Origin: Tigriopus japonicus
Lineage: Eukaryota > Arthropoda > Copepoda > Harpacticoida > Harpacticidae
Assembly: GCA_010645155.1 (NCBI GenBank)
Contig: CM021312.1
Location: forward strand, 10,162,919 to 10,226,918
Reading direction: 5' to 3'
DNA length: 64,000 bases
Shown here: piece by piece, positions 23,157 to 37,953 of the stretch
How positions within the stretch are numbered: the first letter of the stretch is position 1
Layout: every line of letters starts with the position of its first letter
The notes under the pieces: model-generated
What the model was told of the DNA's origin: nothing
Databases searched by the model: none
The model's input: the letters and a program-made list of their open reading frames with translations, nothing else
Translations under genes and position numbers: made by a program

Positions 23157-25737
23157 AAAGAGTATTACAAAAGGCTGTTGTTCTATTGAATCCCTCTTCC
23201 ATCTTGGCCATCTCACCCTCGGCTTTTGGGGCGTCTCGCTCACTAATCCTTCACCCAATTAAAGAGGGATCAAGGAGAGAAATGAGGTTCTCTCACACGA
23301 GCCGCCATTGTGGCAATTTGTTGCTCGTTGTCGTCGTCTCTTTTACCTTCAATTCACTGAGCTGGTTCAGCTCGGCATTCTTTCCTTATTCTCATCCATC
23401 TCTCTCTGTAAGTCTGAGAAGAGCACAACCCTAATTTAATCTTTCCCTCCATTATTTCCATCAAATTGGTCTTTTCCTTCTTCGTCGCTTGTTCATCTCT
23501 TCAGAATGGGGAGAGAGGAGCAGTATGCAGTACATACGCAGAGTCAGTTTCTTTCCTCGTCTCTCCTGACTCAAAATCCGAGCTCTTTACCTGTTCGTTC
23601 AGACTTCAGCCACCACCTCTCTTTTCTGCCCTTCTCCCTTCTTAATTCACCGGGTGTAATGAACAAATTGCTTATCACATCATAAGAAGGGCTCATAGGA
23701 ACCATTCTTTGTCTGAATCAGTCCATCCAAATCGACGAAATTTTCGCCGAAAAACTTCTTTTAGCTCTGTTCATATCCGCTCTTAACAATTAGAAATCAT
23801 TCATCTTGGGCCACACTACAACAGCTCTTAACCAGATCAAGACTTGATCAAGGTCAATTAGAGCCTTCCAAGAGGATATTGGCTTCATTTCGAGTAGAAA
23901 TTGGTTAACCACTTGTGCATACTCATGGCAGTTGAGCCAATAGCGAGGCGTGTACGTAAGTATATCGCTTTGCCAGGCCCTGAAGGGCAGAGGAACAACT
24001 CGGAAACCGATTACTCGACAGCCGGCGAGTTTAAGACTTTGAATCCACAACGGACCCCGTCACTTCTTCAGGCTCGGTTTCGAGTCCAGAGATGGTTGGA
24101 GCGCTTTCCAGGTACTAACAAGCTGACACGCTCAGAAATTAAGCAATTTAAATTCATTTTAATGCTTCTAAATTATAGCGAACAAAGAATCTTAATTGGT
24201 TTGGTTGCGGCGGGAAATCCTCGCCGATGATTCGCTTTCGGGGTTGTCATGCTTGACCCAGAAATGAGCACGCCAAGAACAGACTTGTCACACAAGCACA
24301 CATTGGGGCTTGAATGAACTTGAGGAGCATATTTGGTGTATGAACCATCTACGAAACGAACTCGATGAACAGGAGGAATGTTTCGCTCGCTCTTTGGCAA
24401 TTAACTCGGTAGAAGCGAGAAGGCTCTAATTCATGGCTTTGCTCGGGCAAGACCAACAAGAAAAGGATTAGAAGAAGCTTGAAAAATTTGTGAGATGACA
24501 CCCAAATGAGCATGCAAGTGCTTCACCCCAAAAACATGGGGCCCTCTCAATGACATTGTCTTTCTCACATTCATCTGCCGCTGAAAAACATAGATTTGAA
24601 TCCCCAAAGTCGAAATTGAATGACCTTTGGCCATCAAGTTAAAGAATCTGGACAAGCCTAGACAAAAATCTTCCCCTCAAAACAATGGTCAAGCTCACCT
24701 AAAACTAATTAACTGCCGAGGAATTTGACCGTTTAAACCCAAAACATGGGTTTCATGGCAGGGCACAAGCCTCCTTGGTCACTCACTAGCCACCAAAGTA
24801 TAGGTAAATGGGGCAGGGTGTAACAAGACGACGACCAGTCTCGGTAGGCACCCTCTTTACCTTCCTCACGGTTCAAGTCAATTGGAATGAAGTGAATAGA
24901 ATGACATTTGGATGACACTTTGTTCACTTCATCTCGTTCGTACCAAAATGTCTGGCAACTTTCGGGGGACGCTTGGTTTTTTTTCGGTTCGCCTGCCATT
25001 GGAATGCAAAGGACATTCCAGTAAGGAACACACTAACAATGAACATTTCTTAACAGAGGTCATTGGGACTCACGATCTTTGAAAGGCGTTAAGTGGCTAC
25101 GTGAATAATGAGAGTTAAGTATGTTTCGCATAAGGCGCTCATGAGGACAAGTTTTTGAGGAGTGAACATATCTTTGGTGAGTGAGTCTAGCGGTGTCATT
25201 TTACTCCAACTTACCATAAACATCTCCTAGTCTTGAAGTGAAGTCCTTTTGGTCAATTTATTATCATTTGAGGCTCCTGCCTTGGGTGCAGAAGTGCAAG
25301 TGTGCTGCTTAAACTAAACAACTCACCAATCGGCAAGGGACCTCTTGTACTAGTAGGGACATCAGACTTGACTGGTGTAACTGTAAAGCATCCTCTTCGC
25401 TATTTGGCAAACAAATTTTACTTTCAATTACATTTGACTCAATCTTGGACATTGGTTAAGATTAGAAATTGAATCTAAAATTGGAGTCATAAACATCTTA
25501 CTAAAACATTGTTGCGTGACCAGTACTGCCATAACATAACATGATTCTAAATAATCAAAAAATGGAGTCAATCAATATTTATTGCGACTCAAGCTCATTC
25601 AGAACTTTGACCAAATAGAAAGCTCTAAAATATGTCGCCATAATATTTGTGAATTCAGCCTTGATCCATGGTAATACAAGAGGTCCTCGGTCCTGCCCTA
25701 GGAAAGAAGAAGCAGCTCTTTACTTTTCGGTCTCTGA

Positions 25738-25782
25738 GTGAGTGGATGGATGGACGGACGAATGGACAAACGGACGGACTCT
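25738..25782. repeat. Degenerate (GGAY)n microsatellite
   Basis: Tandem TGGA and CGGA units with a few substitutions. Confidence 0.6.
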
Positions 25783-26167
25783 AGCGATTGTCTTTCACAG
25801 AGGGGAAAGATGGGAGTTGACCCCCTGGGGCGTCAATTTGCTGCTCCGTCTGTTTCACCTCAAGGGGCCTTCTCCAAGTTCATCTTTGGATCGGCTTAGA
25901 CTTGGATCCTCCAGGGACAAACTCGCCAGACTGCTTGTTACCCTTCGATTAGTAAAACAATCGCAGTTTGGCTGGACCTGTTGTGGTACTTGTCGTAATC
26001 CGTTTATGAGTAATTGATTTGGATCTAGAGATTCCGAACTCAGTGTGAGCTTCGAGGGTTACTAGAAAACCCTGCAACGTTCCAGGTTAGGAATCCACCA
26101 TAATGTCAACAGGATTGTCATGAGAATAAAGAATGCTTACAAACTAGAATTGGAAAGCATTGAAGCA

Positions 26168-26346
26168 TTTTTTTTTGGTTGCGGATTTTCTACCAACGCT
26201 ACAAGGAATGCGATTCCCTGTAAACAAGGATTTCTCCCGACAGCTTCAATCCGATCCCCAACAGGATTCGAACCTACGCCGTCTGGGGAAGCACTTACAC
26301 TTGGCTCTTATAAGAACGCATTAGTTCGCGCGGCCACTCTGGCTTC
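26168..26346 (-). mobile_element. Probable tRNA-derived SINE remnant
   Basis: Read on the minus strand, the head contains a tRNA-like A box (TGGCCGCGCGAACTAATGC) and, about 60 bases on, a perfect B box GGTTCGAATCC (complement of 26264-26274). The sequence then runs about 90 bases to a nine-A tail (T run at 26168-26176). The first seven bases do not pair with the 3' acceptor segment, so it is not a functional tRNA. I could not see clear target-site duplications. Confidence 0.5.
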
Positions 26347-29300
26347 CTTAAATTGAGTTCAATTGTGGTATAATTTATTCCAAAGAATATTGTCCAACAC
26401 TCCTTGAAGACCTAGAACTTCGATTGTCTTGGTAATGGTTTTGGTAGTTGGTAGCACCCCAAGCAGATCCAATGGAATGGTTGGAATGTATCACATCGAG
26501 AAATGACCATAATTTGTGACCCTAGATATCTCCTCGGTACACGTAACAAGACAGATGAACCTCGCCCTTAGGATATTTGATCACATGGATTCGTAAATGT
26601 CTTCAAGACAAAAGACTTGGAAGTCAATCAATGTTTTCAAACCTCAGATCAGTCCTCTATTTAACTGTGCATAGGAAGAAGAGCTTCCAAAACCATGAAA
26701 ATGGGAGCGAGCGGATGATGGTTATCAAATTCTTGGGCTGCGCTCGGTGTGGCGAATAATCACATTAAATGGTTTGACACCCAGTTAATTAGAAGCCAAC
26801 ATAAGAGCCATCCAGGCTTCTCTCGAGGTTGTTTCGCCCAGTAGATCAAGATCATTGGGAGGAAACAACAAAAACAAAGTAGATTGGTGGAATTTCTCGC
26901 ATGTTTCGAGCGTTGCTGAGCGTCCGTGTTATTTCGCTTGGTGATGAAAGAAACATCAACTTGGATGGATAAAAAGAAGGAATCCTTTTGGCTTGACAGG
27001 CCGAAATTTGGAATGTCAATTATATGCAGTAACGAAGTTGATTGCAATTCGTAGCATCTTGATAAACGCCGGTGCAGAACTGAGAGCCCGGAAAAAAATG
27101 TGCTTATCGCCAAACCTCGATCCAAGTTGTCAGGTGCCCAAGTAGAATGGTCCCCTAAGATAAATGTAGAGCATTCGAGTATCTTAGCCCAAGTAAAGCA
27201 CCAACGAAACGTGGGTTACTAGTTATGCTCTGAGTGTTATCTTGAGACATATAAATCGGGCTAGTAGGGTTCCTCGTTTCTACATTTGTGGAAAGAAAGG
27301 CCTCCCATGGAGCGAGACATATTACACTTGCTGTGACCATTTTGACTGGAGCTGTGACTTCCAAGTGACAAGTTTATTTACTCCCACCGTGCCAAAGAAG
27401 CTTTGTTCAGTTCAGATTTAAGACCTCATGGTAATTACGAGCCTCACTCACGGGGGTTTTAGCACAAGGACAAAACAGTCACTCGAGAGCATCATCTCCT
27501 CTGCTTTTTCTCGTCGTCTTCACTATCTTAATTGCTTAAGAATGTGGCCATGCCACTCTAAAGATTTCATCGAAACCCTCAGCTCCATCTCATCCAAACA
27601 TCCCAGCATCCAAACCCATCAGGGTCACCAACGGCTCTTTTCCCCAAAACATATCAGGTCCAAGATCTCTTTGTAAATGGGCTTACCAGCGACCCTGGAC
27701 AAGATGGTGGCTCTCCAATCTCGCCTCAGATTGGATCACAAGATTAAACAAAAATGTTTGGGAGTTGGCTTGGACCAAACAAAATGACTTCTTTCATTCC
27801 TAAGCTGACCAATTATTTCAGTACGGTTGACACTCTGCCATGAGAAGTGTGAGAGAAACCAAGTGAGTTGGACTTGGCACTCACTAATCAAGACTTCTAT
27901 TGGACGGAGTTACTCGTCCAGTGGATTCATAACTCGTTCGACTGCTTAACCTAACCTAACGACGGCATTGCACGGATGATTCAGGCCGAAGCAAAAGGCA
28001 TTTACGTTAATTGTACTTCAGAGATTGAGTGGCTACTATTACATGTGCTCTCCTAACAAGATTGTAATAGGTGGTTAGTCCGAAACATTCATCTAAATGC
28101 CTGTACCCATGCACTGCCATCATACTTGCTCACATCTCTCCAACCGAGATAATCAATTCACGTCAACCTTAATTTGGTTCATTTGAATAGCTTGAGTAAA
28201 TTAGAATAAATGCGACTGAGGTTGAGTGACTAACCAGCAATGATTGCGAATACTATTCACCTCAGTGACATCTCCTTGTGCCAATTTATGGATGGTCTGA
28301 CAAGAACAAAACTCTTTGGGTTGTACTCATGAACTACGCGTCTATAATTTTCTCAGGCTACTTAGACCACAGAACTTGCCAGTTCCTATCAACTAATGCC
28401 AGCCGTTTTAGTCAAGTGTAGTTCTCTTCAAATGAATCGAGCCCATGTACCATTTTGCTCAAAAGTGACAACTTCTTCAAAGCCAACAACAATTGTTGAT
28501 CTCTTTTAGTCTGGGAGACTCGCACAAAACCAGACTCGTGCCAACCTGGCCCCGGAAAATGGATAATAAGCAGAATCTCATCAATAATAGGGCACATGCC
28601 TGGCTCTCAGTCTCAAATTAAGCTTCTGATTGATGATATTAGACCGGACTGGATTGCACTAGGAAAAAATCCTGGTCTCCGAAAACCACTTTAAAGCATC
28701 CACCAAGTCCCCACCTCGTCAATTCATTCCCTAATTCGAAAAAAAACCCACTCTTCATTAGAATCAAAACTACACACTAAATCCAACCAATTTCAGGGCA
28801 TCGTTCGATTTCCTAGTGACTGAAAGTAATCCACCCACCACCTCGTTCGTTCGTTCGTTTGTGAGCTGAGATTTGAGATGAGAGGGAGAAAGGGCCAATC
28901 AAGTGATTGCCCGGCCAATTAGATGGAAAAATGCCCGACTTATGACGTTCCTCACTGGCTTGAATGGATCTTTAATAACGTGGCAACTTTAATCATGATA
29001 GCGAGGGAGGTGGAAGGCATGCGCCCAATGTTCTGACTCGTCGATTTGTCTGACTCAAGAGAGATGATTTAGATGAAAACAAGAAGAGCGATCCAAATTT
29101 CATGACCAAAATCCTAAGGATGATGATAAAGCTGCTCTTTGATGTTGTGTCCATTCTGTGGCATCGTATAACAGTGAATTGATTCCCCTGGGCTCACGAA
29201 AAATGGGGCATTTTAATGGTGGTTCGTGGTCAGAAGGAAACGATAATATGCTCAAGGCAGCTCATTTAGAGATGATTAGAACCTGGTCAGCTTATCTAAT

Positions 29301-32300
29301 TATCCAAGTCAGTTGTCAGTTGGCTCAAGCTCCAAGCCAGTAATACAAAAGATCATCTCGATGCTCATTGAGTTTGGAAGCCTCCATTTTGACGGTTCTT
29401 AATTTTTGGACGCGGCTAATTTCTCTGTTGTGCCTTCCGTTGATTTGGAAGATGAGGAGAAGGAGGAGGAGGAGAAAAGAAGAAGAAGAAGGCGCCCATT
29501 GGACGCTTTGCCATATGCATGTTTGGACGAACAAAAACGGGTAATAAATAATGCTTAAATGCCCGCTATTTGGACTTATTTTCCAATGCTTTAAATTAGT
29601 ATAAATCATGGCCCGTCGTCTTGTGAGCTGAAGGGGGAGTACCTATTATGCATTATACTAAACCCGCACTTTTCCGTGCTTACTCGTCGTCTTTAGAGCT
29701 ACTATTTTGTCTTCTTCGTTCAAACTCCAATTCCCGTGGAAGCCACAAAAGGTACGTTTTGCCGAACAATGTTTGGAAGTGATCTAGGTATGCAAAGTGA
29801 GGCTCTTTTTAATTTGAAGAGTAATTGTGAAGCTACCGAGAGCGCGACCAATTTGTAGAATGTATTGAGCGAGAAATAATTAAGAACGCCTCGAGACAAT
29901 GAGCCAAGACGAAGGATCATATGATTTGTAGGACCATTTGCCAATATTCCAACAATTAAACTGCAAGAGCCCACTTGATCACAAAGGTAGATAACAATCT
30001 TCAAGAAGACCCCACCACACGTCCTAAGTACTTGAAGTAGTTGCCTTTGAACGACTCTCGAGCAGTTTTGAACTTGAACATTTAGATTCCCAGTTGGTAG
30101 TAAATCACATTAATTGAATAGACCATTGTCGGATGAAGACAAGTTGCCAATTTCATAAAGTGAACTCGCTCCGCTTCTGGCAAGAACTGTCTGTGGTTCT
30201 AAAATCATAGGATATAATCCTTAGTTTTTAGCAATATTAATGAGACGAAATTGGGAAGCACATTTGTTGACAATTGTCTATGTAGATTATAAGATAATAC
30301 ATAAAGGTATAAAGTCTCAACCATTAACATATTTCGCTATGACTTATGGGCTTTGTTCATAAGAGAATTTATACATTGATAATCTGGCAACTTTTATCAT
30401 GGTTCTCAAATGTATCTAATACTACCTAAAAAGCATACCAGTTTAAAGGATGTCTTTCTTTGCAGTTCCAAAATGACGCATTTGGCCAACTGAGCCCTCC
30501 AAAAACCCACTCATTGCTATAATTACCATATGCGAACAAGAGCGAAGAAGACGCCCATCGCAATAATCGCCCAATTACAACTGAAACCTCGCGCCCTTTC
30601 GCGTCTTCGCTCGTTGTGTTCCACTTGACTGAGTGTGCTTGAGTACACTGCTGCTTGCCGTGCTCTTAATTCCTTTGTTTCTCCAAATGTGAATATTAAT
30701 CCTCATCTACACATTGAATAAAGGGTGAGGGGAGCATTAAATCTTGCGATTTTATCACGGTGTCTCTCACCTCGTCTTGCTCACGCATGAAATTGAGCAA
30801 AGCAAGAAATCATTCTCGGGTGATTATCTTTGTTCACGCTCTCACTCCAATCCATTGTGGTGAGCAATGGGCTCAACCATATTAGAGCACATACTTTATA
30901 TCTGGTATGTTTGAAAATTTCCGAAAGGCAAACCATTGAGTGGCCGAGTTGTGCTCATCTATGATGGGATGAAAAGTGGGCATAAAAGAGATTCCGTTTT
31001 TTCTTGGGTTCTTGTCCGCTAAAGAAATAAGATTATTATACAGGGGATTTGACAGCACCTAGTTAGTTACATGGGCAACAATCGGCCTCAAAACCAGAGA
31101 TATCCGGCTGGTTGCGACTAGACGTGGCCAAAGCCAGAACCACTCTGGGTAATTCAATTTAGCAATGCTAAATCTACACTTACGTAGAATGGGTTCATGA
31201 AGAATTTTAGGAGGAGTGTGAGGCTCCAATCAGTTTGCATGGCGTGCTTTATCAATATTTATTAACGTAAATTGCCTCCCTAAATCTAAAAGACCTGAAG
31301 GAGAACGGTGCATTGTTAATTGTGGTCATAAAAGAGGCCAAACCATACTCCACACGAACGAGATTTTGGTCGCTCTAACCAGCATTTTTCCACTCGAAAA
31401 GATTACAGAGTGGTGAACGAAAATTTGGCTCAAATAAAAATACCCCTTTGAGGGCATACCTATTGGACTCCCAATGGGTTGGCCTGCTCAAATACCCTGG
31501 CATCATCCTGCTAAAGGATCTCTAATTGGAAAGTCAGCAATATTTATTGCTTCGCCTGATCAGACAACCTCTTTCCAAAGAGGGTTTTTCCTTCCTGATT
31601 TTTGAGAGCTTTTTCAACTAAATATACGTACATGTTCATAAGTATTTGCTTCTGCAGCTTGTATTTTGGATAGTTTTCTGACTCTTTGGGCTTTTAAGAT
31701 CAATCAATTATCTTGTTCAGACACAATGACCATGCATAAAATGTACATACCACTATGAAATTATTAAGTATCATTGCTGAATTTTTTTTTTAACAGTAAA
31801 CAATGCATCATATTTCACTTTATCATTTGTCTTAGACTTACACAGTTTTTGATGTATTAAATACCAAAAATGTTTGGCAAAATGGGTTTGAATAAGACTT
31901 GAATGCTGGGATTCCCAGCCTACCAAAAAAAGAAACACAAACCTTGTTATATTTGAAGTTTTACTAAGAGTTTCAATGGGTCTAAAACGCTGAAGTTGGG
32001 ACTCCATTATATATCCATAAGTATAAACCCCTGGTTGCAAATTTAATATTGGAATTTTAGTCATTAAAAAAATTGACCGAAACAATCGAAAAAGAAATAG
32101 CTATTCACTTGTTTTCAATCCAACGAAGTCCCAATAATGAGATTTTAACTCTTTTCAAACTTGCAGTCCAGTCCAGCCTAGGAGGGTGTTTCATCGTTTA
32201 AAGAGGATTTTTTTTCTTCCTCGTACAGTTCTATGGCAAAAGGGGTAATTAACCAACGATCGTGATAGCTCCCTGCTGTCAAATTGCATTTTTGTTTTAC

Positions 32301-34115
32301 CAAGCGAACTTTTTTCTTCTCCTTTTGAAGAGAACTTCTAATCAGCTCCTTTGATTCACAATCCAACTATCACTTACCATATGCGTTTTCATCAAGATTC
32401 AATTGAGCCCTCTTATGACTGAGGCTGTTATGGGGAATTCTCTTCCAGAAGATTGAACAAACCCTAAAATCGCACAGCCTAAAGGGAGAGAGTGAGGATT
32501 GTATTGACCGAAGTAGCAGTGGATCAAATGAAAATCATGCCATTGTGATGTTGGTTTGGAAATTTCAGCACTTCGTCCAAGGCAATTATCTGAACAATCT
32601 GGCACCCCAAGACCACTTCAAAGCACTACTTTCCTGCCATTAAACCGCCAATTTCAGAATGTCAAAATCTTTAAAACGTATTGAATACATGAACTATACC
32701 CGAAAAATTGTACATAAAGACGTATAAAATCTCATTCCATCAACTACAGGGGGCACAGTGACTATTTGAAAGCCCTAATCCGATCCATGTAGCGTGCTCT
32801 AGATTCAGTATGAATGTCACATATCAAGAATTCCTCGGCTTGTCAAGATAATCCCTATGGACTTGAGTGATCCACATTTTTCACAGCTTGTCGTTGTCAA
32901 CAGAGGAGATTGGTGGGTCGAAAAACAAGCAGATGCTCATTAGCATCACTTTCAAAGGTGAACTCCGCTTTCTTGCTTGCTTGTAGAGTCCCTTGTCCTC
33001 CTAACACTTCGGGGGATTTCGAGCATGATTCGCTACCACTCACTGAATGCCCATTAATGTCCCTCAATTGTGGGCTTTTGTCCAAGGGTGCACTGTGCCG
33101 TGTTCACCCTTGTTGTTCTCAATCTACATTCAAAACACTCCCAACTTTTTGGACTGTTTGGAGAACTTGCCTCGCGGGCAACTACTTCAACCGCAAAAGT
33201 CAAGGGTTGCCAAAAAAAACCTTTTCAATTATGCCACTATTTCAAAAGCATTTTGAAATATGCTTCAATGGAGACAATTTCAAAGTGAAAAATGATTGTT
33301 GAAGATACAGAAAGCAGATAGTTCAAATAATGTTTGTTTAAAGTGCCTGGGTAACCCTGGAGAAAGCATGATTATTGGTCCGGAAAGTGGCTGATTATGC
33401 AAAGTGATGCTTTTCAACAGCGCCAATTTTTCCGTCTTGTTGACACTTTAAGGATCACGACACATTGATCCTCATCTAGTTTACGTTTAAGAGCACGTTG
33501 GAAACCCATGATTATCCCCACATTCCAGCCCAAGGTTCCTCACCCCCTTTTCACATGACCTCATGATCAATTTTGAGGAACGTTAGCATTAATCAATAGA
33601 ATAAACAAAGAACACGGGTTCAAAAGCACCACCCGCTGGCGTAGATCAATTTCCAGTCTAAAGCTAAGCCTCAGGATCAGGAGCTCCGCTCCTAATATTA
33701 AGCTTTGCTTATGAGGAAAAACATCAATGATAAAAATATTTCCAATTAAGTGCGTAAAGAAGCCATTGTAGTCGATTTGCTTTAACTTTTTAAAAAAATG
33801 ATCGTTCTTCTCCTAAGTCGGAAAAATATTTGCATAGATTACTGCACGTTCCTAGTGTGTCGGTGTTTGGTTGAAAGTCTTTCTTTCCTGTCTCTTAATC
33901 ATTAATTTATGTTCAAGGGCCGCCCAGTTCTTAGAACCACTTTTTTTTGTTGCAAACTTGTAATACCACTGAAAATGATGAATTCTCAGTTGGTATTATG
34001 ATAATCATTTACTTTCATCATCATTGGCGGCGGTCATTTTCTTCAAACTAAAATTAATTAGGTTTCAATTACTCTGTCCGGTTCTTTTTCATTTTTTTAA
34101 CATTTTCAGGACGTA

Positions 34116-34146
34116 ATATTGAAATGTCGAACTTTCATTTCAATAT
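34116..34146. repeat. 11-bp perfect inverted repeat with 9-nt spacer
   Basis: ATATTGAAATG at 34116-34126 is matched by its exact complement CATTTCAATAT at 34136-34146. It could form a short hairpin. The surroundings are AT-rich, so chance is possible. Confidence 0.55.
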
Positions 34147-37100
34147 CGTGGGTATTTCTTGCATTTGAAAGTTTTTTTATTTCAAAAAATTTTGGGTTTC
34201 GTAATATAATCGTTCCTCATGTTTCAGAATACTTCAAAAACATTCCTCCATTTTGGGTATCAGTTTTTTTAATCAGATAAGTTTAATACTGGGACAAATC
34301 AAAATCATATCAGGGCAATTTATGTACACTTTCGGTGACAAGAATTGTTCCAATATTAAAAGAAACAAACAAAGTTTAAAACATCTCTTTCAATTTATAT
34401 TATTAAGACCGTCACAAAAGCGACATCTTTTTGCATTCATGGCATTATTTGGAGTGCTGATGAAGAAAAACTTATTCAAACAGCTCTTCAATTTGTTAAG
34501 TTTGAATGACTCTCATACATTCCCAATGATTTGAAATAGGCGGCAATCAACTGGAAGTTGTTAATTCTTGTTTGAAGAAATAGTTTTAGCTTTTAAGGAC
34601 ATCATGTTTTTTGACTGATAATGAAGTTATTACAAATTCAAAATTTCAACTTCAACTTCAACTTCAAAATAAGTCCAACCTTTTACATATGAGGAAAGAG
34701 AAAAGGGCAAAAAGATCAATATCACAGCAACAAAAGGAGACGGGGAGGATAAAACCATAGGATTTTTGAACACTGTTGTGCCAAACACAAGTAATTCAGG
34801 GCTTTTGCTAGTACAAAACTCTTCAAGTTCGTAAAAATGGGTACAAAATGAAACAAAAAAGAAACACCAGACATCTATAAACTTTCCAAAACAGTTAAAT
34901 AAACATAATACAGGAACTGGGTCCCTTGAAACTAGCAGGAACTCCACGTAAACAATCAGTCATTGTACTGCCAAACAAAAGGTATTTTTTAATAATAAAA
35001 TGATTCCCAAACCATAAAAGGTAAAACCGTCCGCTTGTTGAGTTATTTTCTATGATTTGAAATCACCCCTTCAACACATGTTTTTCTTTGTTATGCTGTG
35101 CATGTTTTGGTTGGTTTTGTGTTTCAACCATCTAATGAATTCATTTTCATTCAATTTTCTTCCATCGTCTTCCAAGACGGAAGAAAGCGTGAACGTGAAC
35201 CAACGATGCTGATCATCATCATCATTTAACCAACCAACCAACCAACTAAACAGCCAACCATCCCAAAGTTCGAATGAAGACCAGTAAGAACTTAAACAGC
35301 GGGATCGAGAATAGGGCAGGTTTTTGAAATTGCACCGTCTTCATTATGGATTCGCTCAAGCTCACTCTGAAAGTGAAACGTGAAATCTTCATCGAAATTG
35401 GCTTGGAAAATGACGGGACTTTACCCGCTCTAAGCTCAAGTCCTTGACTACAAGTGGTCGTGCTCAGTAATTGAAATCTCAGTTTTACACCAACTACACT
35501 AACATCCCTCATTATTCATTCATGTGCTCACATTGGATAGGTTTCACGCAAGAAACGAACAACAAACAGAGATCGTTGATCTGTCTCTGCTGAAAAATGC
35601 GCTCCAACCAGTCGCGTTATCAAGGAGGAATGAAGACAATTGAGACACTAACACATCAATTATGATGAGCCTGATACCTCAAGGCAGCCTCCATCCAGAC
35701 TTGGATGAAGACGAAAAATGAGCTCAAGTCTTGTTCGCCAGCTTGTTGCGTATGCAATCAAATGAAAACCACAAAGCTTCTGCGGGAAAACGCCCCAGAT
35801 ACTATTGAGTGGCACCTTTTGGAATGCCACACTGACCAGAAAAAAAGCATTTCATAACCGTTCCATAGGAGTACTAGCCGTTTATTGTCTTTATCTTATT
35901 TTATGCTCATCTTCATGTGGCTAAGAAAGCTTTTTTTCAATAGTTGTTTGGAGATGTGGATTGTTTTTTGGCAGTGTGGGCTTGATCTTTAATATTCTGG
36001 CTTGTTTGAGGTGATGCCTGTTAAATGGGCCAGATTATGAGCACGTTTGGGTGGAACGGAATGCCAGAAGTTTGAAGGAGAAGAACAGGAGCTAATGTAT
36101 TATTTGTTGGTAATTGTCCAGTCATCAACTTAATAGATCTTTCCTAACTTGCTCATGGCACTTCGATCGGTCCTTGGTTCTTTGTCTCTTTCTCCTCAGG
36201 AATGACGGAAATTTCTAAATCCCAAAACCGTCGGGAATTGATAATCCAGAATTCAAGACTGAGAGTTACTTCTTGGAACCATCCATCCATCCTTAATTCA
36301 GGGGCAATTACCATTGTGATGAAGATGAAGAAGAACAGCAAAATTTGGGGTCCAGGTTGCAGAATGAGTGTTATTAATCTTGATCAAGTCCAAGTTCAGA
36401 GATAGAAAAAACGAGCCTGTGACCCTTAGCATAGGAAATGCCATCTATTAGGCGATTCGGGACAGAAGCTCGTGTTCTGGCCTCCTTAGTCACTTCTTGG
36501 TAGCCAAGAGCAAAATTAAACATCAATTCCTAGGGAACGTGGGCATATTTCAACACAAGGACCATTTTGACTTGTCCTAATATCCTTCCTTAGAAGGATA
36601 AATGAATTCGAGTTAGTTTCAAGGGACAAGCTTAACAGTCTCGTTGAGACAAGATTTGTTTATTAAGAACAGATACTAGGCTAAATATGATTATGGGTAA
36701 CCTGAGCCAATGTATGGAGATGTGACACCGGCGCCCTGAAACTCGCATGTGAATGTACCAACCAGCCCTGCCATCAATTTATTTCAGAGGTATTTTAATA
36801 AGCACTTGCACCCGGTGGAAAAGTAGGCATTGATGAATGTGTTTCGCCACTAAATGAACATTCTTGGAGTTCTCTAATGGTCACATCATCGTTTCTGGTC
36901 CCGAAGTATTGACTTACTACATACCGAGTTCAAGAGGACTCACTAGAGTCACTACGGGGTAGCTCTTTTTGTCGTCTTCTTCTTCTCACTACACGTTTTG
37001 CTACTGGCGGAAAAGACACAAATTTTAAAGTGTTGTCTTGCCAAGTTCAGATCTTGATTGTGGTTGCCATTCCTTTGATCTGAGTCCATTGATAAGTCGG

Positions 37101-37869
37101 TTGAGAAATGATCTCCGATCTCATGAGTGACGGCTCTTGCGTAAATTGACTCGGGGTCGCAATGAAAAGCGCTCTCTGAACGAGACAATTTGCAAGCATA
37201 TTTGGATAAAATGGAGCTCTCAAACTGTCGTCCCCTTACGTAGATAAGCCAAATTCGGCTTGACTAAGCAATGGTCGACCATGTCTCAGCTGTTGCTTGG
37301 ATGGTGTGTAGTAACAATGAAATCTTGAGATAGTTTCCAATGGGCAATGTCAGTTGGCGAATCCGTCTGGTCTTTGGATTCCCTTTGATCTCGCGGGTGA
37401 TTATTCAATTATGAATTTGAGGTTTGAGCGAGAAAAGCGCGGGTGGGATTCGTTTTTGAATGAAGCGCCACGCACGCTGAACTTTGTTGTGTTTGCTTTG
37501 TTGTGGGTTTTCAAAAGTGGACGCTTGTTCTCGTCCTTCATTATTATCCAAATTAGATTCTATTTGGCGGTGGCCGGTCTTCCCGAGTAATTTGGTCAGA
37601 TCCCATTGGAGGCATGGTGATGATGGGAGCAACTCCAGTGGTTGGTTGAGGCGGTAGGAGTGCATTTGTCTTGTAATCCGCCTCGGACCAGACACTTAAT
37701 TATAGTATATCAAGGATAGCTTTTCGGAGGGAGTGCCGGTGAGTCAATTCCCTTTTCTTCCCATTTTCTCTGAGATGTTTATTGCCTGTTAATTGGTATA
37801 ATTTCAGGTCTCTCACTCTCCCAAAAGCGATTAAGCCGAAAGGAGCCGTAGAGAAAACCCAGCTTAGGG

Positions 37870-37953
37870 ATCCCTCGGGGTCACTTGAACAAGCAGGGAT
37901 GCTACTGTGTACTGTGGGCGGCTCTGCTAACCAATGGACCGGGCCATGGGGAT
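37870..37953 (-). mobile_element. Possible tRNA-like (SINE head) sequence
   Basis: On the minus strand, ATCCCCATGGCCCGGTCC then ATTGGTTAGCAGAGCC resembles a tRNA D-arm and A box. GTTCAAGTGACC further on is an imperfect B box, and the closing GAGGGAT pairs at five of seven places with the opening ATCCCCA. No anticodon stem forms, so it is at best a decayed tRNA or SINE head. Confidence 0.3.

Noticed and set aside
27945..27960. CCTAA-type telomere-like repeat
   Set aside because: Only two to three units, which is chance level.
34718..34740. TATCACAGC, matching the miR-2/13 seed region
   Set aside because: Nine bases only, with no pairing arm upstream.
35980..36000. TGGCAGTGTGG, matching the start of miR-34
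   Set aside because: Only 11 bases match and no complementary arm lies nearby, so no hairpin precursor forms.
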